From assembly GCA_900618065.1 (NCBI GenBank), contig UYIL01000003.1, positions 1,736,001-1,800,000 on the forward strand: 64,000 nt of DNA. Reading direction: 5' to 3'. Under the pieces are notes generated by a model. That model worked only from the letters and a program-made list of their open reading frames with translations. It did no database searches and was not told the DNA's origin. Below, piece by piece: positions 56,776 to 64,000 of the stretch (positions are counted from its first letter, which is position 1; every line of letters starts with the position of its first letter). The translations under genes were made by a program, and so were the position numbers. The DNA is from Streptococcus thermophilus (GTDB lineage: Bacteria > Actinomycetota > Actinomycetes > Mycobacteriales > Mycobacteriaceae).

Positions 56776-57525
56776 TCAGGCCCCGCGCTGGTACTCAAGT
56801 ACCGCGTCGGCCACACCGGCCATGCGCGCGGTGCGGATATGGCGCCACAGTGCGAATAGCTGCGGGTCGAAGGAATGGTCGTTCAGCTTATCGACGACCG
56901 TCTCCACCACCGCAGCAACCGCATCCGCCCGGGCGAACAGCTTGGCCGCACGTGGCGGAGTCCGCATGGGCAGTCCCGGGGTGTCGTAAAAGTCCGCCAG
57001 GGTGCCCACCGTCAACCGCGGGTTGGGCAAATCCGACCGGATACCCCCGTCTGCTTCGATGAGGACCGCAGCGTCGTCCGTGGCGCGCGAGAGAAGAGCA
57101 TCGGCTTCACCGGGGGACAGCCACGCCGGTTCAGGCAGGCGGTCGTGCTCGTCGAACCACCGCCACTCGGTGCCGTCGCCGCTGTATTCGGGAATCAAGA
57201 TGTGGTGGACTCCTGCGCGGCCGCGGATGACCACGGCACCGGCTTCGCCGAGTGCCGCTGCGGCCGGTGAACCGGCGGGCAGCTCTGGTGGCTGGCCGGG
57301 GCCGGACAGGATGAGCCGGACTGGCGGGCCTTCGGTAGCGAGGTCGACTTCGGAGCGGATCTCGCGCAGGAGGTGGGCGAGCGGTTCACCGGCGAAGTGG
57401 TGGTCCCCGCCGAGATCCGTCAACGCCGCCACGAGCGCGTCGGTGGACTCGTGGCCGTAGAGCCACGCGGACAACCAGACAGCGGTGTTCTGGAGCGGAG
57501 AATAGACTTCGGTGCGGGCATTCAC
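56776..57525 (-). CDS. Conserved hypothetical protein, 249 residues
   Basis: I do not recognise a named family. From the GTG at 57525 the protein reads V-N-A-R-T-E-V-Y-S-P-L-Q-N-T. It is acidic, without signal peptide or membrane segment; landmarks are ESTDALVAALTDLGGD, GEAGAVVIRGRAGVHHIL and KLNDHSFDPQLFALWRHI. The upstream open frame to 58638 is only a shadow of the opposite gene. It converges with hemH and diverges from the DUF3097 gene, as in other corynebacteria. Confidence 0.7.
   Translation of the reverse strand: MNARTEVYSPLQNTAVWLSAWLYGHESTDALVAALTDLGGDHHFAGEPLAHLLREIRSEVDLATEGPPVRLILSGPGQPPELPAGSPAAAALGEAGAVVIRGRAGVHHILIPEYSGDGTEWRWFDEHDRLPEPAWLSPGEADALLSRATDDAAVLIEADGGIRSDLPNPRLTVGTLADFYDTPGLPMRTPPRAAKLFARADAVAAVVETVVDKLNDHSFDPQLFALWRHIRTARMAGVADAVLEYQRGA
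56886..56896 (-). repeat. Iterated 11-mer, copy 12
   Basis: Inside the 249-residue hypothetical gene; reads V-D-K-L. Confidence 0.8.
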
Positions 57526-57588
57526 GACGGGGAAGTATAGCGTGGGGCCCAAACTGAACGGAATGGTTCGGCTACACTGCTGGCCACT

Positions 57589-58437
57589 ATGAGCCCATCT
57601 AAAGATCCCTACGGCGGCGATATTTTCGCAGGCCACGCCCGTAAACAACCGCGCACTTTCCCGACTGTGGAGGCTACCCCGGACATTGTCGCGGAGGTCT
57701 TCGGCGACCCGGACGAGTTCGTCGGGGCGGTCGTCGGTGTCGAGCGCACCTACGACGGAGAATTCGTCCGCCTCGAAGACCGCCGTGGTACCCAGCGGCT
57801 GTTCAAGATGCTGCCCGGGGCGTTCCTTGTGGAGGGGGAGAGGGCGACGTTGGTCAGGCCCGTCGTCAAGCAAGAGCCGCGGAAATCGAACTCTGGGTCG
57901 CGCCGCGTGGCCAACGTCCAAGCGAAGGTGGCCATGCCGTCGCGCATCTGGGTCGAGGGTGTGCACGACGCTGCGATCGTGGAGAAGGTGTGGGGCCACG
58001 ACCTGCGGGTGGAAGGTGTCGTGGTTGAGTACCTGGAGGGCCTGGACAACCTTCCGGAGCGTCTCGCGGAATTCCAGCCGGGGCCTGGCCGCCGCATCGG
58101 GGTTCTGGCGGATCACCTCATTGAGGGGTCGAAGGAGTCCCGGCTTGTCGCGGGCGTTGGCCCGCACGTGCTGGTCACCGGTCACCCGTACGTGGATATT
58201 TGGGCTGCAGTGAAGCCGGAGAAGCTCGGCATGCGCGCGTGGCCGGACGTGCCCAAGGGCGAGGACTGGAAGACCGGCATTTGCCGGCGCCTTGGCTGGT
58301 CCGATCCACGCGAGGGATGGAATCGCGTGTACAACGCGGTGGAGACCTTCCGCGACATCGATTACACGTTGATCGGCGCGGTCGAGCGGCTCGTCGACTT
58401 TGTGACTAACCCGGAGCTGAGCAAAGAAGACCTGTAG
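57589..58437 (+). CDS. DUF3097 family protein
   Basis: 282 residues matching DUF3097, an actinobacterial family of unknown role. A basic N-terminal domain (RLEDRRGTQRLF) is followed by RIWVEGVHDAAIVEKVWG and GVLADHLIEGSKESRL, a segment resembling the metal-binding Toprim pattern (EGxxDxxxV..., then D-H-x). A nucleic-acid role is therefore possible. It precedes nfeD by 10 nt. Confidence 0.85.
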   Translation: MSPSKDPYGGDIFAGHARKQPRTFPTVEATPDIVAEVFGDPDEFVGAVVGVERTYDGEFVRLEDRRGTQRLFKMLPGAFLVEGERATLVRPVVKQEPRKSNSGSRRVANVQAKVAMPSRIWVEGVHDAAIVEKVWGHDLRVEGVVVEYLEGLDNLPERLAEFQPGPGRRIGVLADHLIEGSKESRLVAGVGPHVLVTGHPYVDIWAAVKPEKLGMRAWPDVPKGEDWKTGICRRLGWSDPREGWNRVYNAVETFRDIDYTLIGAVERLVDFVTNPELSKEDL

Positions 58438-58447
58438 TCTTTTGGGC

Positions 58448-58873
58448 GTGGGAACAGTTATTTGGCTTATCGGCACGCTCGTTCTCGCCGGCCTCGAACT
58501 CGCGGCCGGTGAGTTCACTTTCCTCATGCTCGCCGGAGGTGCTGCGGTCACTGCAGGTGCGTCGCTGTTTGGATTGCCGGTGTGGGCTGAAATCGTCATC
58601 TTCGGGCTGTCGTCGGCCGCGTTGATTCTGTTCCTCAAGCCCTGGTTGCACCGCCGTTACTTGAAGCCGCGCGCGCTGGATACATCTCCCAGAGCGCTCG
58701 TCGGGTCCAAGGCGCACGTGCTCGAAGACATCACCCCGTCGAGCGGCCAAGTGCGTCTCGACGGTTCCATCTGGTCCGCCCGGGCCATCGATCCCGCCCA
58801 TGTCATCGCTGCGGGTGAACATGTCATTGTCGCTGATATCGACGGGCCAACGGCCGTCGTCTGGAAGGAATAG
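58448..58873 (+). CDS. NfeD-like membrane protein
   Basis: 141 residues from the GTG at 58448. Two or three hydrophobic segments in the first ~70 residues and a C-terminal OB-fold part (ALVGSKAHVLEDITP; GEHVIVADIDG). NfeD proteins partner SPFH proteins, and an SPFH gene begins 2 nt later. Confidence 0.85.
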   Translation: MGTVIWLIGTLVLAGLELAAGEFTFLMLAGGAAVTAGASLFGLPVWAEIVIFGLSSAALILFLKPWLHRRYLKPRALDTSPRALVGSKAHVLEDITPSSGQVRLDGSIWSARAIDPAHVIAAGEHVIVADIDGPTAVVWKE

Positions 58874-58875
58874 CC

Positions 58876-60213
58876 ATGCCGTTGACGATCTTTCTCACCG
58901 TCCTTTTCCTTTTCATTATCTTCGTCATTTTCCGTTCTATTGCGCTGATCCCGCAGGGCGAAGCAGCCGTCATCGAAAGGCTGGGAACCTATACCCGCAC
59001 CGTGTCGGGCGGAATCACTCTTTTGGTTCCGTTTGTTGACCGGGTGCGTGAGCGCGTCGATACGCGTGAGCGTGTCGTGTCCTTCCCGCCGCAGGCGGTG
59101 ATCACCCAGGACAACTTGACCGTGGCGATCGACACAGTGGTGACGTTCCAGATCAACGACCCCGCCCGCGCAATTTACGGTGTGGATAACTACATCGTCG
59201 GTGTGGAGCAGATTTCCACCGCGACGCTGCGCGACGTCGTCGGTGGCATGACGCTGGAAGAGACGCTGACATCGCGCGAGACCATTAACCGTCGCCTGCG
59301 CGGCGAGCTCGACGCCGCAACGGCAAAGTGGGGCCTGCGCATCAGCCGAGTGGAGCTCAAGGCGATTGATCCGCCGCCGTCCATCCAGCAGTCCATGGAA
59401 ATGCAGATGAAGGCGGACCGTGAGAAGCGCGCAATGATCCTCACCGCTGAGGGTCGCCGCGAGTCCGACATTAAGACTGCTGAGGGTGAAAAGCAGTCAC
59501 GCATCCTCGCCGCGGAGGGTGAGAAGCACGCCGCGATTCTCGCAGCCGAGGCCGAGCGCCAGGCCACCATCCTGCGTGCTGAGGGTGAGCGCGCCGCGAA
59601 GTACCTCAATGCGCAGGGTGAGGCCCGCGCAATTCAGAAGGTCAACGCCGCGATTAAGACCTCCGGTGTGACGCCTGAGCTGCTCGCGTTCCAGTACCTG
59701 GACAAGCTGCCGCAGATTGCCGAGGGCAAGGGCTCGTCGATGTGGATGATTCCGTCGCAGTTCGGCGACGCGCTGGAACAGTTTGCGAAGGCCTATGCGA
59801 AGAAGGACGACGACGGAGTCTTCCGCTACGAGGCGGCGCTTGTCGACGAAGAGACCAAGGACCTCGCCGGCCGCGAGGACACCGAACAATGGTTTGAGAC
59901 CGCCCAGGACCCAGAGATTGCGCGTGCGGTGGCGGAAGCCCGCGCTGTGGCGAACAAACCGGTCGACTCGCCGCTCGACGAGCAAGAAGAGCGTGACAAG
60001 CCCACGATCAGCTCGCGCGTGAAGCGTAACGACGATCCCGCCACCCCAACCGATGAGGGCGCCTCCCGCCCGGTGTCGATGCCGACTGAGCCCCAGCAGC
60101 AGGAGTTCCCCCGGGTGTCCTACGAGCAGCCGCCGATGGGGCCGAACAGCCAGCCGGCTCACCCTGGCCAGCCCGGTCATCCGGGACAGCCGGGTTTTCC
60201 GGGCTACCAGTAG
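58876..60213 (+). CDS. SPFH/band 7 (slipin-like) protein
   Basis: 445 residues. An N-terminal membrane anchor (about 3-22) precedes an SPFH domain with IPQGEAAVIERLGTY and LTVAIDTVVTFQIND. A repeated AEGE-type coil (about 185-240) allows oligomerisation. The tail is Pro/Gly/Gln-rich with H-P-G-Q-P-G repeats. Forms membrane microdomain scaffolds with NfeD. Confidence 0.92.
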   Translation: MPLTIFLTVLFLFIIFVIFRSIALIPQGEAAVIERLGTYTRTVSGGITLLVPFVDRVRERVDTRERVVSFPPQAVITQDNLTVAIDTVVTFQINDPARAIYGVDNYIVGVEQISTATLRDVVGGMTLEETLTSRETINRRLRGELDAATAKWGLRISRVELKAIDPPPSIQQSMEMQMKADREKRAMILTAEGRRESDIKTAEGEKQSRILAAEGEKHAAILAAEAERQATILRAEGERAAKYLNAQGEARAIQKVNAAIKTSGVTPELLAFQYLDKLPQIAEGKGSSMWMIPSQFGDALEQFAKAYAKKDDDGVFRYEAALVDEETKDLAGREDTEQWFETAQDPEIARAVAEARAVANKPVDSPLDEQEERDKPTISSRVKRNDDPATPTDEGASRPVSMPTEPQQQEFPRVSYEQPPMGPNSQPAHPGQPGHPGQPGFPGYQ

Positions 60214-60223
60214 TTAGCTGCAA

Positions 60224-60787
60224 CTAGCTGGCGGCGCGGCTGATCAGGTTGACGGCGAGCTGCCATCCGGCTTGCTCAGCCTGCCAGCCGGCTGCTTGGA
60301 GCCGCTGGCTCATTGCTTGTTTGGAGATGCCGAGTTCTACCGCCGCTTCGTTCTGGTTCAATCCGGAGCGCACAAGCGAGGTGGCTTCGCGGCCCTCAAA
60401 TGTGCGCTTGGCTAGGACGTGGCTAATGAGTGCGAAGGTGGCGGCGATGTCTTCTGCATCAGACGCATCGGCGGAACCGCCTTCAACCACCACGCTCACA
60501 GTTCCTGCGCGGGTGCTAACAACGTCTGACGCGACGTAGACGGCTGGGTTCGTTGCCGACGATCCGGCAGTAATTCCCAGTCCGATAGCCCAGTCGCCGT
60601 CTGAGAGTAGCGCCATGATGAGCATGCAGGCGGCTTCGGCGTCCTCCACGTGCGCGCGAATGTCCTCCACAGCGACGACATCGAAGGTCCCGACACCGTG
60701 GAGTGTGGACAGTGCCTCGGCGGAGCGTTTGACCAATTGGGCGCGACGGGTGTCGCGGCCACGGTATCGGGCGTGAACAGCAATCAT
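60224..60787 (-). CDS. Conserved protein with C-terminal HTH (SatD-like?)
   Basis: 187 residues. The C-terminus has a clear helix-turn-helix (LNQNEAAVELGISKQAMSQRL, about residues 145-165, followed by AAGW). The N-terminal part (MIAVHARYRGRDTRRAQL; GDWAIGLGITAG) resembles the SatD family faintly. It could be a regulator of phage- or stress-linked genes; not shown. It converges with the SPFH gene. Confidence 0.6.
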   Translation of the reverse strand: MIAVHARYRGRDTRRAQLVKRSAEALSTLHGVGTFDVVAVEDIRAHVEDAEAACMLIMALLSDGDWAIGLGITAGSSATNPAVYVASDVVSTRAGTVSVVVEGGSADASDAEDIAATFALISHVLAKRTFEGREATSLVRSGLNQNEAAVELGISKQAMSQRLQAAGWQAEQAGWQLAVNLISRAAS

Positions 60788-60804
60788 GCGCGCTATTCTA
60801 CCCG

Positions 60805-61464
60805 TTAACGCTCGTGGTCCAGGGTAGGGGGTTGACGGGTGGGGGGTTGGGCGTCGATAAGCAAGCCGGCGATGCCGACGACCGCAAGCACCGCCATGAT
60901 AGCGACAAAGATCGAGTTAGCTTCGCCGGTCAGGGTGTCGCCGAAGATGGTGACCAGGATCGTGCCCGGCGCGGAGCCGATGAACGTGGCCAGGGTGAAG
61001 GGCCCGACCCGGACGCGGGTGAGCGCGGCCGTGTAGTTGAGGACGGAGAACGGCACCCCAGCAATCATGCGGAGACTGAGAATGGCCAGCCACCCGCGTT
61101 GCTCCAACCGCTGGTTGATCGCGCGGATGGACGGGTGCGTCAGGCGGGGTTCCACCCAGTCGCGCAGCAGGAAACGGACTACTAGGAGCGAGAGGGTTCC
61201 TGCGACTGTGGTCGCCGTGAGAGCAAGGACGATGCCTTGCACAGTTCCAAACAGGATGCCGGCTGAGATCGTCATCACGGTGCGCGGGATAGGAAATTGG
61301 GTGATAAGCACGTATAACAGCCAGAACACAACAGGGAACCAGGGCCCAGTTTGATCGGCCCATGCGCGCAGAGTGGGAAGGTCGGGGACATCGAGAAGCA
61401 TCCACAGTGCCACGAACACGACGACCGCTACGAAGAGTGCTGCGATGCGGCGTGGGTCGCGCAT
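60805..61464 (-). CDS. TVP38/TMEM64 (VTT/DedA-like) membrane protein
   Basis: 219 residues with about six hydrophobic segments. VTT domain landmarks: FPIPRTVMTISAGILFG and RMIAGVPFSVLNYTAALT. The family includes lipid scramblase-like proteins; its substrate here is unknown. A strong aggagg site precedes the ATG. It lies just downstream of the tRNA-Leu terminator. Confidence 0.88.
   Translation of the reverse strand: MRDPRRIAALFVAVVVFVALWMLLDVPDLPTLRAWADQTGPWFPVVFWLLYVLITQFPIPRTVMTISAGILFGTVQGIVLALTATTVAGTLSLLVVRFLLRDWVEPRLTHPSIRAINQRLEQRGWLAILSLRMIAGVPFSVLNYTAALTRVRVGPFTLATFIGSAPGTILVTIFGDTLTGEANSIFVAIMAVLAVVGIAGLLIDAQPPTRQPPTLDHER
60852..60862 (+). repeat. Iterated 11-mer, copy 13
   Basis: Inside the TVP38-like gene; gene reads L-L-I-D-A. 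Confidence 0.8.
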
Positions 61465-61483
61465 GTGCAGCCTCCTGAAACGT

Positions 61484-61510
61484 GAAAACCGGCTCCTCGG
61501 GGGAGCCGGT
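61484..61510 (-). terminator. Terminator after tRNA-Leu
   Basis: Perfect 9-bp stem ACCGGCTCC/GGAGCCGGT (61488-61496 and 61502-61510), followed on the minus strand by tttt. Confidence 0.85.
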
Positions 61511-61513
61511 CGA

Positions 61514-61602
61514 TGGTGCCCGAGGGGGGACTTGAACCCCCACGTCCGTTAATAGGACACTAGCACCTCAAGCTAGCGCGTCTGCCATTCCGCCACCCGG
61601 GC
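61514..61602 (-). tRNA. tRNA-Leu (anticodon GAG)
   Basis: The minus strand starts GCCCGGGTGGCGG and ends CTCGGGCA plus an encoded CCA. The acceptor stem pairs fully (one G-U). The anticodon loop is TTGAGGT between CTAGC and GCTAG, giving GAG. A long variable arm, expected of a class II tRNA, and the GGTTCAA T-loop are present. Confidence 0.95.
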
Positions 61603-61775
61603 TTTGGGTGTTGTCGGCCACCGAGATAACCAGTGGCCGGGCACTCGTAAGACTATAAGGCGTGCGTCGCACGGGGAGCAAATCGCATGGTAGATGTGCG
61701 TTTGCATAGAACGGTGCCGAGCTAACCGCGGCCGACATCGTGGGCAGGACAGGAAGTTTCCGGTACAAAGGAGCT

Positions 61776-62306
61776 ATGACTGCTTCTTATGACCAAGACC
61801 GTTTCCCCGGCCCCGATCCGTACGCACCGCTGGCTGACGTGCCGTCCTTCGAGCTCACGTCGACCGACATCGTTGATGGTGAGCGCCTGGACGACAAGCT
61901 GGCCGGCGATGACGCGACCAGCCCGCAGCTGGCGTGGTCCGGTTTCCCGGAAGGCACGAAGACGTTCGCGGTGACCTGCTTTGACCCGGATGCCCCGACC
62001 GCATCGGGCTTCTGGCACTGGTCGGCATTCAACATCCCGGCTGACGTCACAGAACTGCCGTCGGGCGCTGGCTCCAAGGAGGACCTCGGTGTCGGTGCGA
62101 CGACCCTGACCGGCTCGTCCGGCATCAAGGGTTACTACGGCGCCAACCCGCCGGAAGGGCACGGCCCGCACCGCTACCTCTACGCTGTCCACGCTGTGGA
62201 CACTGAGCTGCCTGTCGACGAGATCGCCAACCCAACGCAACTCGGCTTCAATCTGAACTTCCATGCGCTTGGCCGCGCCATCGTGTGGGGCTGGTACGAG
62301 AACTAA
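61776..62306 (+). CDS. YbhB/YbcL family (PEBP-like) protein
   Basis: 176 residues. PEBP landmarks: TSPQLAWSGFPEGTKTF, CFDPDAPTASGFWHW and GPHRYLYAVHAVD. Bacterial members are of unknown role. No signal peptide. An aaggag site precedes the ATG. Confidence 0.9.
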   Translation: MTASYDQDRFPGPDPYAPLADVPSFELTSTDIVDGERLDDKLAGDDATSPQLAWSGFPEGTKTFAVTCFDPDAPTASGFWHWSAFNIPADVTELPSGAGSKEDLGVGATTLTGSSGIKGYYGANPPEGHGPHRYLYAVHAVDTELPVDEIANPTQLGFNLNFHALGRAIVWGWYEN

Positions 62307-62336
62307 GCCTGCCCCCGGTGAGGTAAAGTCACCGAA

Positions 62337-62690
62337 ATGGTTCCAGTGCAGCTCCGTGTCGGCGGTGCCTTCATGGCGCTCGCCGTAGTTCTGATCATTC
62401 TCGCCGTGATGGCGTTCGTCGCCGGTGATCGACTTTTCACATTCACACCGTCTGACCTGATGATTTGCGTGGCCGCGCTGCTCTTCGGCGGCTTCGGCAC
62501 ATTCAGCCGCGACCAACAGGCCTCACGCTCACGCATCGTCGCTTTGGCTGCGGCCTCAGTGCTCATTATCGCGTCGGTGTTAACACCGAAAAAGACCGCC
62601 GTTTTCACCACCGAAACTTACTGGCTTCTCTTGTGGGCGGGCATGGCAATTGCCTGCGCCCTCATCCTGCGACGTTCAGCAGCGGCTTAG
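62337..62690 (+). CDS. Small membrane protein, 117 residues
   Basis: Three to four hydrophobic segments (about 9-30, 42-53, 66-82 and 93-110) joined by short loops. Unrecognised. Its last codons overlap the end of pyrD by 4 nt on opposite strands. Confidence 0.6.
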   Translation: MVPVQLRVGGAFMALAVVLIILAVMAFVAGDRLFTFTPSDLMICVAALLFGGFGTFSRDQQASRSRIVALAAASVLIIASVLTPKKTAVFTTETYWLLLWAGMAIACALILRRSAAA

Positions 62691-63763
62691 GCTTTCCACT
62701 CAAGACCACTGCCGATGGCCTCACTGATGTTGCTTAACCCGTGCGCTTTCACCTGCGCGGCAAGTCCTTTGTGAATGTCGCGGATCCATCCCAGCCCGCC
62801 GTAGATAAACGGGGTATAGCCCTGAAGCAGGCTTGCGCCGGCAGCGATGCGCGCCCACGCCTGCTCTGGGGTAGAAATGCCGCCCACGCTCACCAGCACG
62901 AGCTTCCCGCCGACACGCGCATGCAGCCGCTTAAGCACCTCGAGCGAGCGCTTTGCGACGGGCGCACCAGACACCCCACCAGCCCCCATCGCCGCGACCT
63001 CGTCCGCGTCGGATTTCAAGCCCTCGCGGCTGATCGTGGTGTTGGTTGCCACGATGCCAGCCAGACCCAAATCGAGGGCGAGGTCAGCGACGGCATCGAC
63101 ATCCTCATCGGATAGATCCGGGGCGATCTTCACCAGGACGGGGGTATCGGTCGACTCTTGGACTGCGGCGAGGATAGGGCGGAGTTCTTCGATGGCCTGG
63201 AGGTCGCGCAGTCCGGGCGTGTTGGGGGAAGAGACATTGACCACTACGTAGTCGGCGAGCGGGCCGAGCAGGGACGCGCCGGTGCGGTAGTCGGCGACAG
63301 CATCCGTGGAGGTCTTGTTCTTGCCGATATTGATTCCGACGACATCGTTGGAGCGTTTGCGCTCCAACCTGCGGGCCACATCGAGCGCGCCCTCGTTGTT
63401 GAAGCCCATGCGGTTCAAGATCGCTTTATCGGCTGGCAAACGGAACAGGCGCGGGGCCGGGTTGCCTGGCTGCGGGCGCGGGGTAACGGTGCCCAGCTCG
63501 GCGTATCCAAAGCCGATTGCCCCCCACGAGTCGATAGCCGTGGCGTTCTTATCAAAGCCCGCGGCGAGGCCGAGTGGGGCGGGGAAGGAGACGTCGAATA
63601 GCGTCTGCTTGAGCACCGGATCATGAACGCGGACGAGTTTTTCCATGCCGCGGTTGACCGGGGTGACCGCATTCAATAGCGCGAGCGAGCCACTGATGAT
63701 GCCGTGGATACGCTCCGGGGGGAGTAGGAACATGACCTTGAGAAGACGGTCGTAGGCGCTCAC
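62687..63763 (-). CDS. pyrD: Dihydroorotate dehydrogenase (quinone)
   Basis: 358 residues, class 2 membrane-associated form with the N-terminal helical extension. FMN and catalytic landmarks: [39 protein letters not shown] [10 protein letters not shown] and [12 protein letters not shown] with the catalytic Ser. GTG start after aaaggag, which overlaps the previous gene's stop. Confidence 0.95.
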   Translation of the reverse strand: MSAYDRLLKVMFLLPPERIHGIISGSLALLNAVTPVNRGMEKLVRVHDPVLKQTLFDVSFPAPLGLAAGFDKNATAIDSWGAIGFGYAELGTVTPRPQPGNPAPRLFRLPADKAILNRMGFNNEGALDVARRLERKRSNDVVGINIGKNKTSTDAVADYRTGASLLGPLADYVVVNVSSPNTPGLRDLQAIEELRPILAAVQESTDTPVLVKIAPDLSDEDVDAVADLALDLGLAGIVATNTTISREGLKSDADEVAAMGAGGVSGAPVAKRSLEVLKRLHARVGGKLVLVSVGGISTPEQAWARIAAGASLLQGYTPFIYGGLGWIRDIHKGLAAQVKAHGLSNISEAIGSGLEWKA

Positions 63764-63775
63764 AGCGGTCTCCTT

Positions 63776-64000
63776 TTAGTTGATGGCACTATCGACAGTA
63801 GCCGGATCGATGATCTGCAGCCCGTCGCCTGAGGCGGAGCCGAGCACGAGTGAGCCGTCTTCCAGCACTATGAGGCTTTGAGCATCAGCAACAGTGTTCA
63901 GCTTCCCCTTTTCCAGGGGTACACCCTGGGAAAGGTCGTAGGCGGTAACCGTGTTGGTCTCGGTGGAGCTCACCCAGGCAAGCCGGCGCTTCGAGTCCCA
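63776..64000 (-). CDS. Unidentified protein, C-terminal part
   Basis: The frame is open to the window edge; 74 codons are visible. It ends with repeats such as SLIVLEDGSLVLGSAS and GLQIIDPATV, the pattern of a beta-propeller blade. The family cannot be set from this tail. The stop overlaps the pyrD ribosome binding site. Confidence 0.5.
   Translation of the reverse strand, partial: WDSKRRLAWVSSTETNTVTAYDLSQGVPLEKGKLNTVADAQSLIVLEDGSLVLGSASGDGLQIIDPATVDSAIN

Noticed and set aside
57526..58638. N-terminal extension giving a 620-residue minus-strand protein
   Set aside because: The extra part is antisense to DUF3097; the gene starts at the GTG at 57525.

Overview
The window is a stretch of a Corynebacterium chromosome. 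It is GC-rich, and its gene order closely follows the reference corynebacterial map: priA-def-fmt-rsmB-rpe-rib genes, uvrC-rapZ-yvcK-whiA, gap-pgk-tpiA-secG, the pentose phosphate operon with opcA, ctaB/ctaA, the suf operon, acn, an NlpC/P60 peptidase and hemH. OpcA, MptB, the WhiA/YvcK/RapZ trio and a ferrochelatase with a cysteine-rich tail all fit this group. I did not try to name the species.

Layout. 1-9.3 kb: tail of a PriA-like protein, formyl-methionine handling (def, fmt), rsmB, rpe and the complete riboflavin operon ribD-ribE-ribBA-ribH, followed by a PH-like membrane protein. 9.3-14.3 kb: uvrC, rapZ, yvcK, whiA. 14.4-18 kb: lower glycolysis (gap, pgk, tpiA) and secG, ending at a bidirectional terminator shared with the opposite-strand pentose phosphate operon tkt-tal-zwf-opcA-pgl (18-24.7 kb). 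24.8-33 kb: a CapA-like lipoprotein, haem O synthase (ctaB), then on the minus strand mptB, an ABC exporter pair, haem A synthase (ctaA) and a quinone oxidoreductase. 32.7-39.1 kb: sufR-sufB-sufD-sufC-sufS-sufU-sufT. 39.1-45.2 kb: an ABC-F gene followed by an accessory zone holding orphan genes, a second diverged copy of the ABC-F 3' end, and an intact IS3-family element with a 3-bp target duplication. 45.4-49.7 kb: two glutamine-amidotransferase-like proteins around a UPF0210/ACT pair and an NAD-binding protein. 49.8-60.2 kb: aconitase, a small membrane protein, a RipA-like peptidoglycan peptidase behind a long leader with a perfect GlxR-type site, hemH, DUF3097, NfeD and SPFH proteins. 60.2-64 kb: an HTH protein, a TVP38-like membrane protein, tRNA-Leu(GAG), a PEBP protein, pyrD and a partial gene.

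The core genes supply a coherent set: riboflavin, Fe-S clusters, haem O/A and haem b for respiration; glycolysis and the oxidative pentose phosphate route for carbon and NADPH; and cell-envelope enzymes. Two genes expected from the classical corynebacterial order are missing at their usual places: ppc after tpiA, and acnR after acn.

The least ordinary signal is an exact 11-mer, CGTCGATAAGC, found 13 times by eye in either orientation, spread over the window at 1-9 kb spacing and in several different reading frames. By base composition about 0.1 copy of its 10-base core would be expected. It behaves like a chromosome-wide iterated word (recombination, uptake, segregation or methylation signal) that I do not recognise. 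Other notable signals are a perfect 15-bp inverted repeat between ribBA and ribH, a perfect 11-bp inverted repeat before zwf, a 26-bp tandem duplication that creates a six-codon mini-ORF between mptB and the ABC ATPase gene, and the duplicated ABC-F gene tail.
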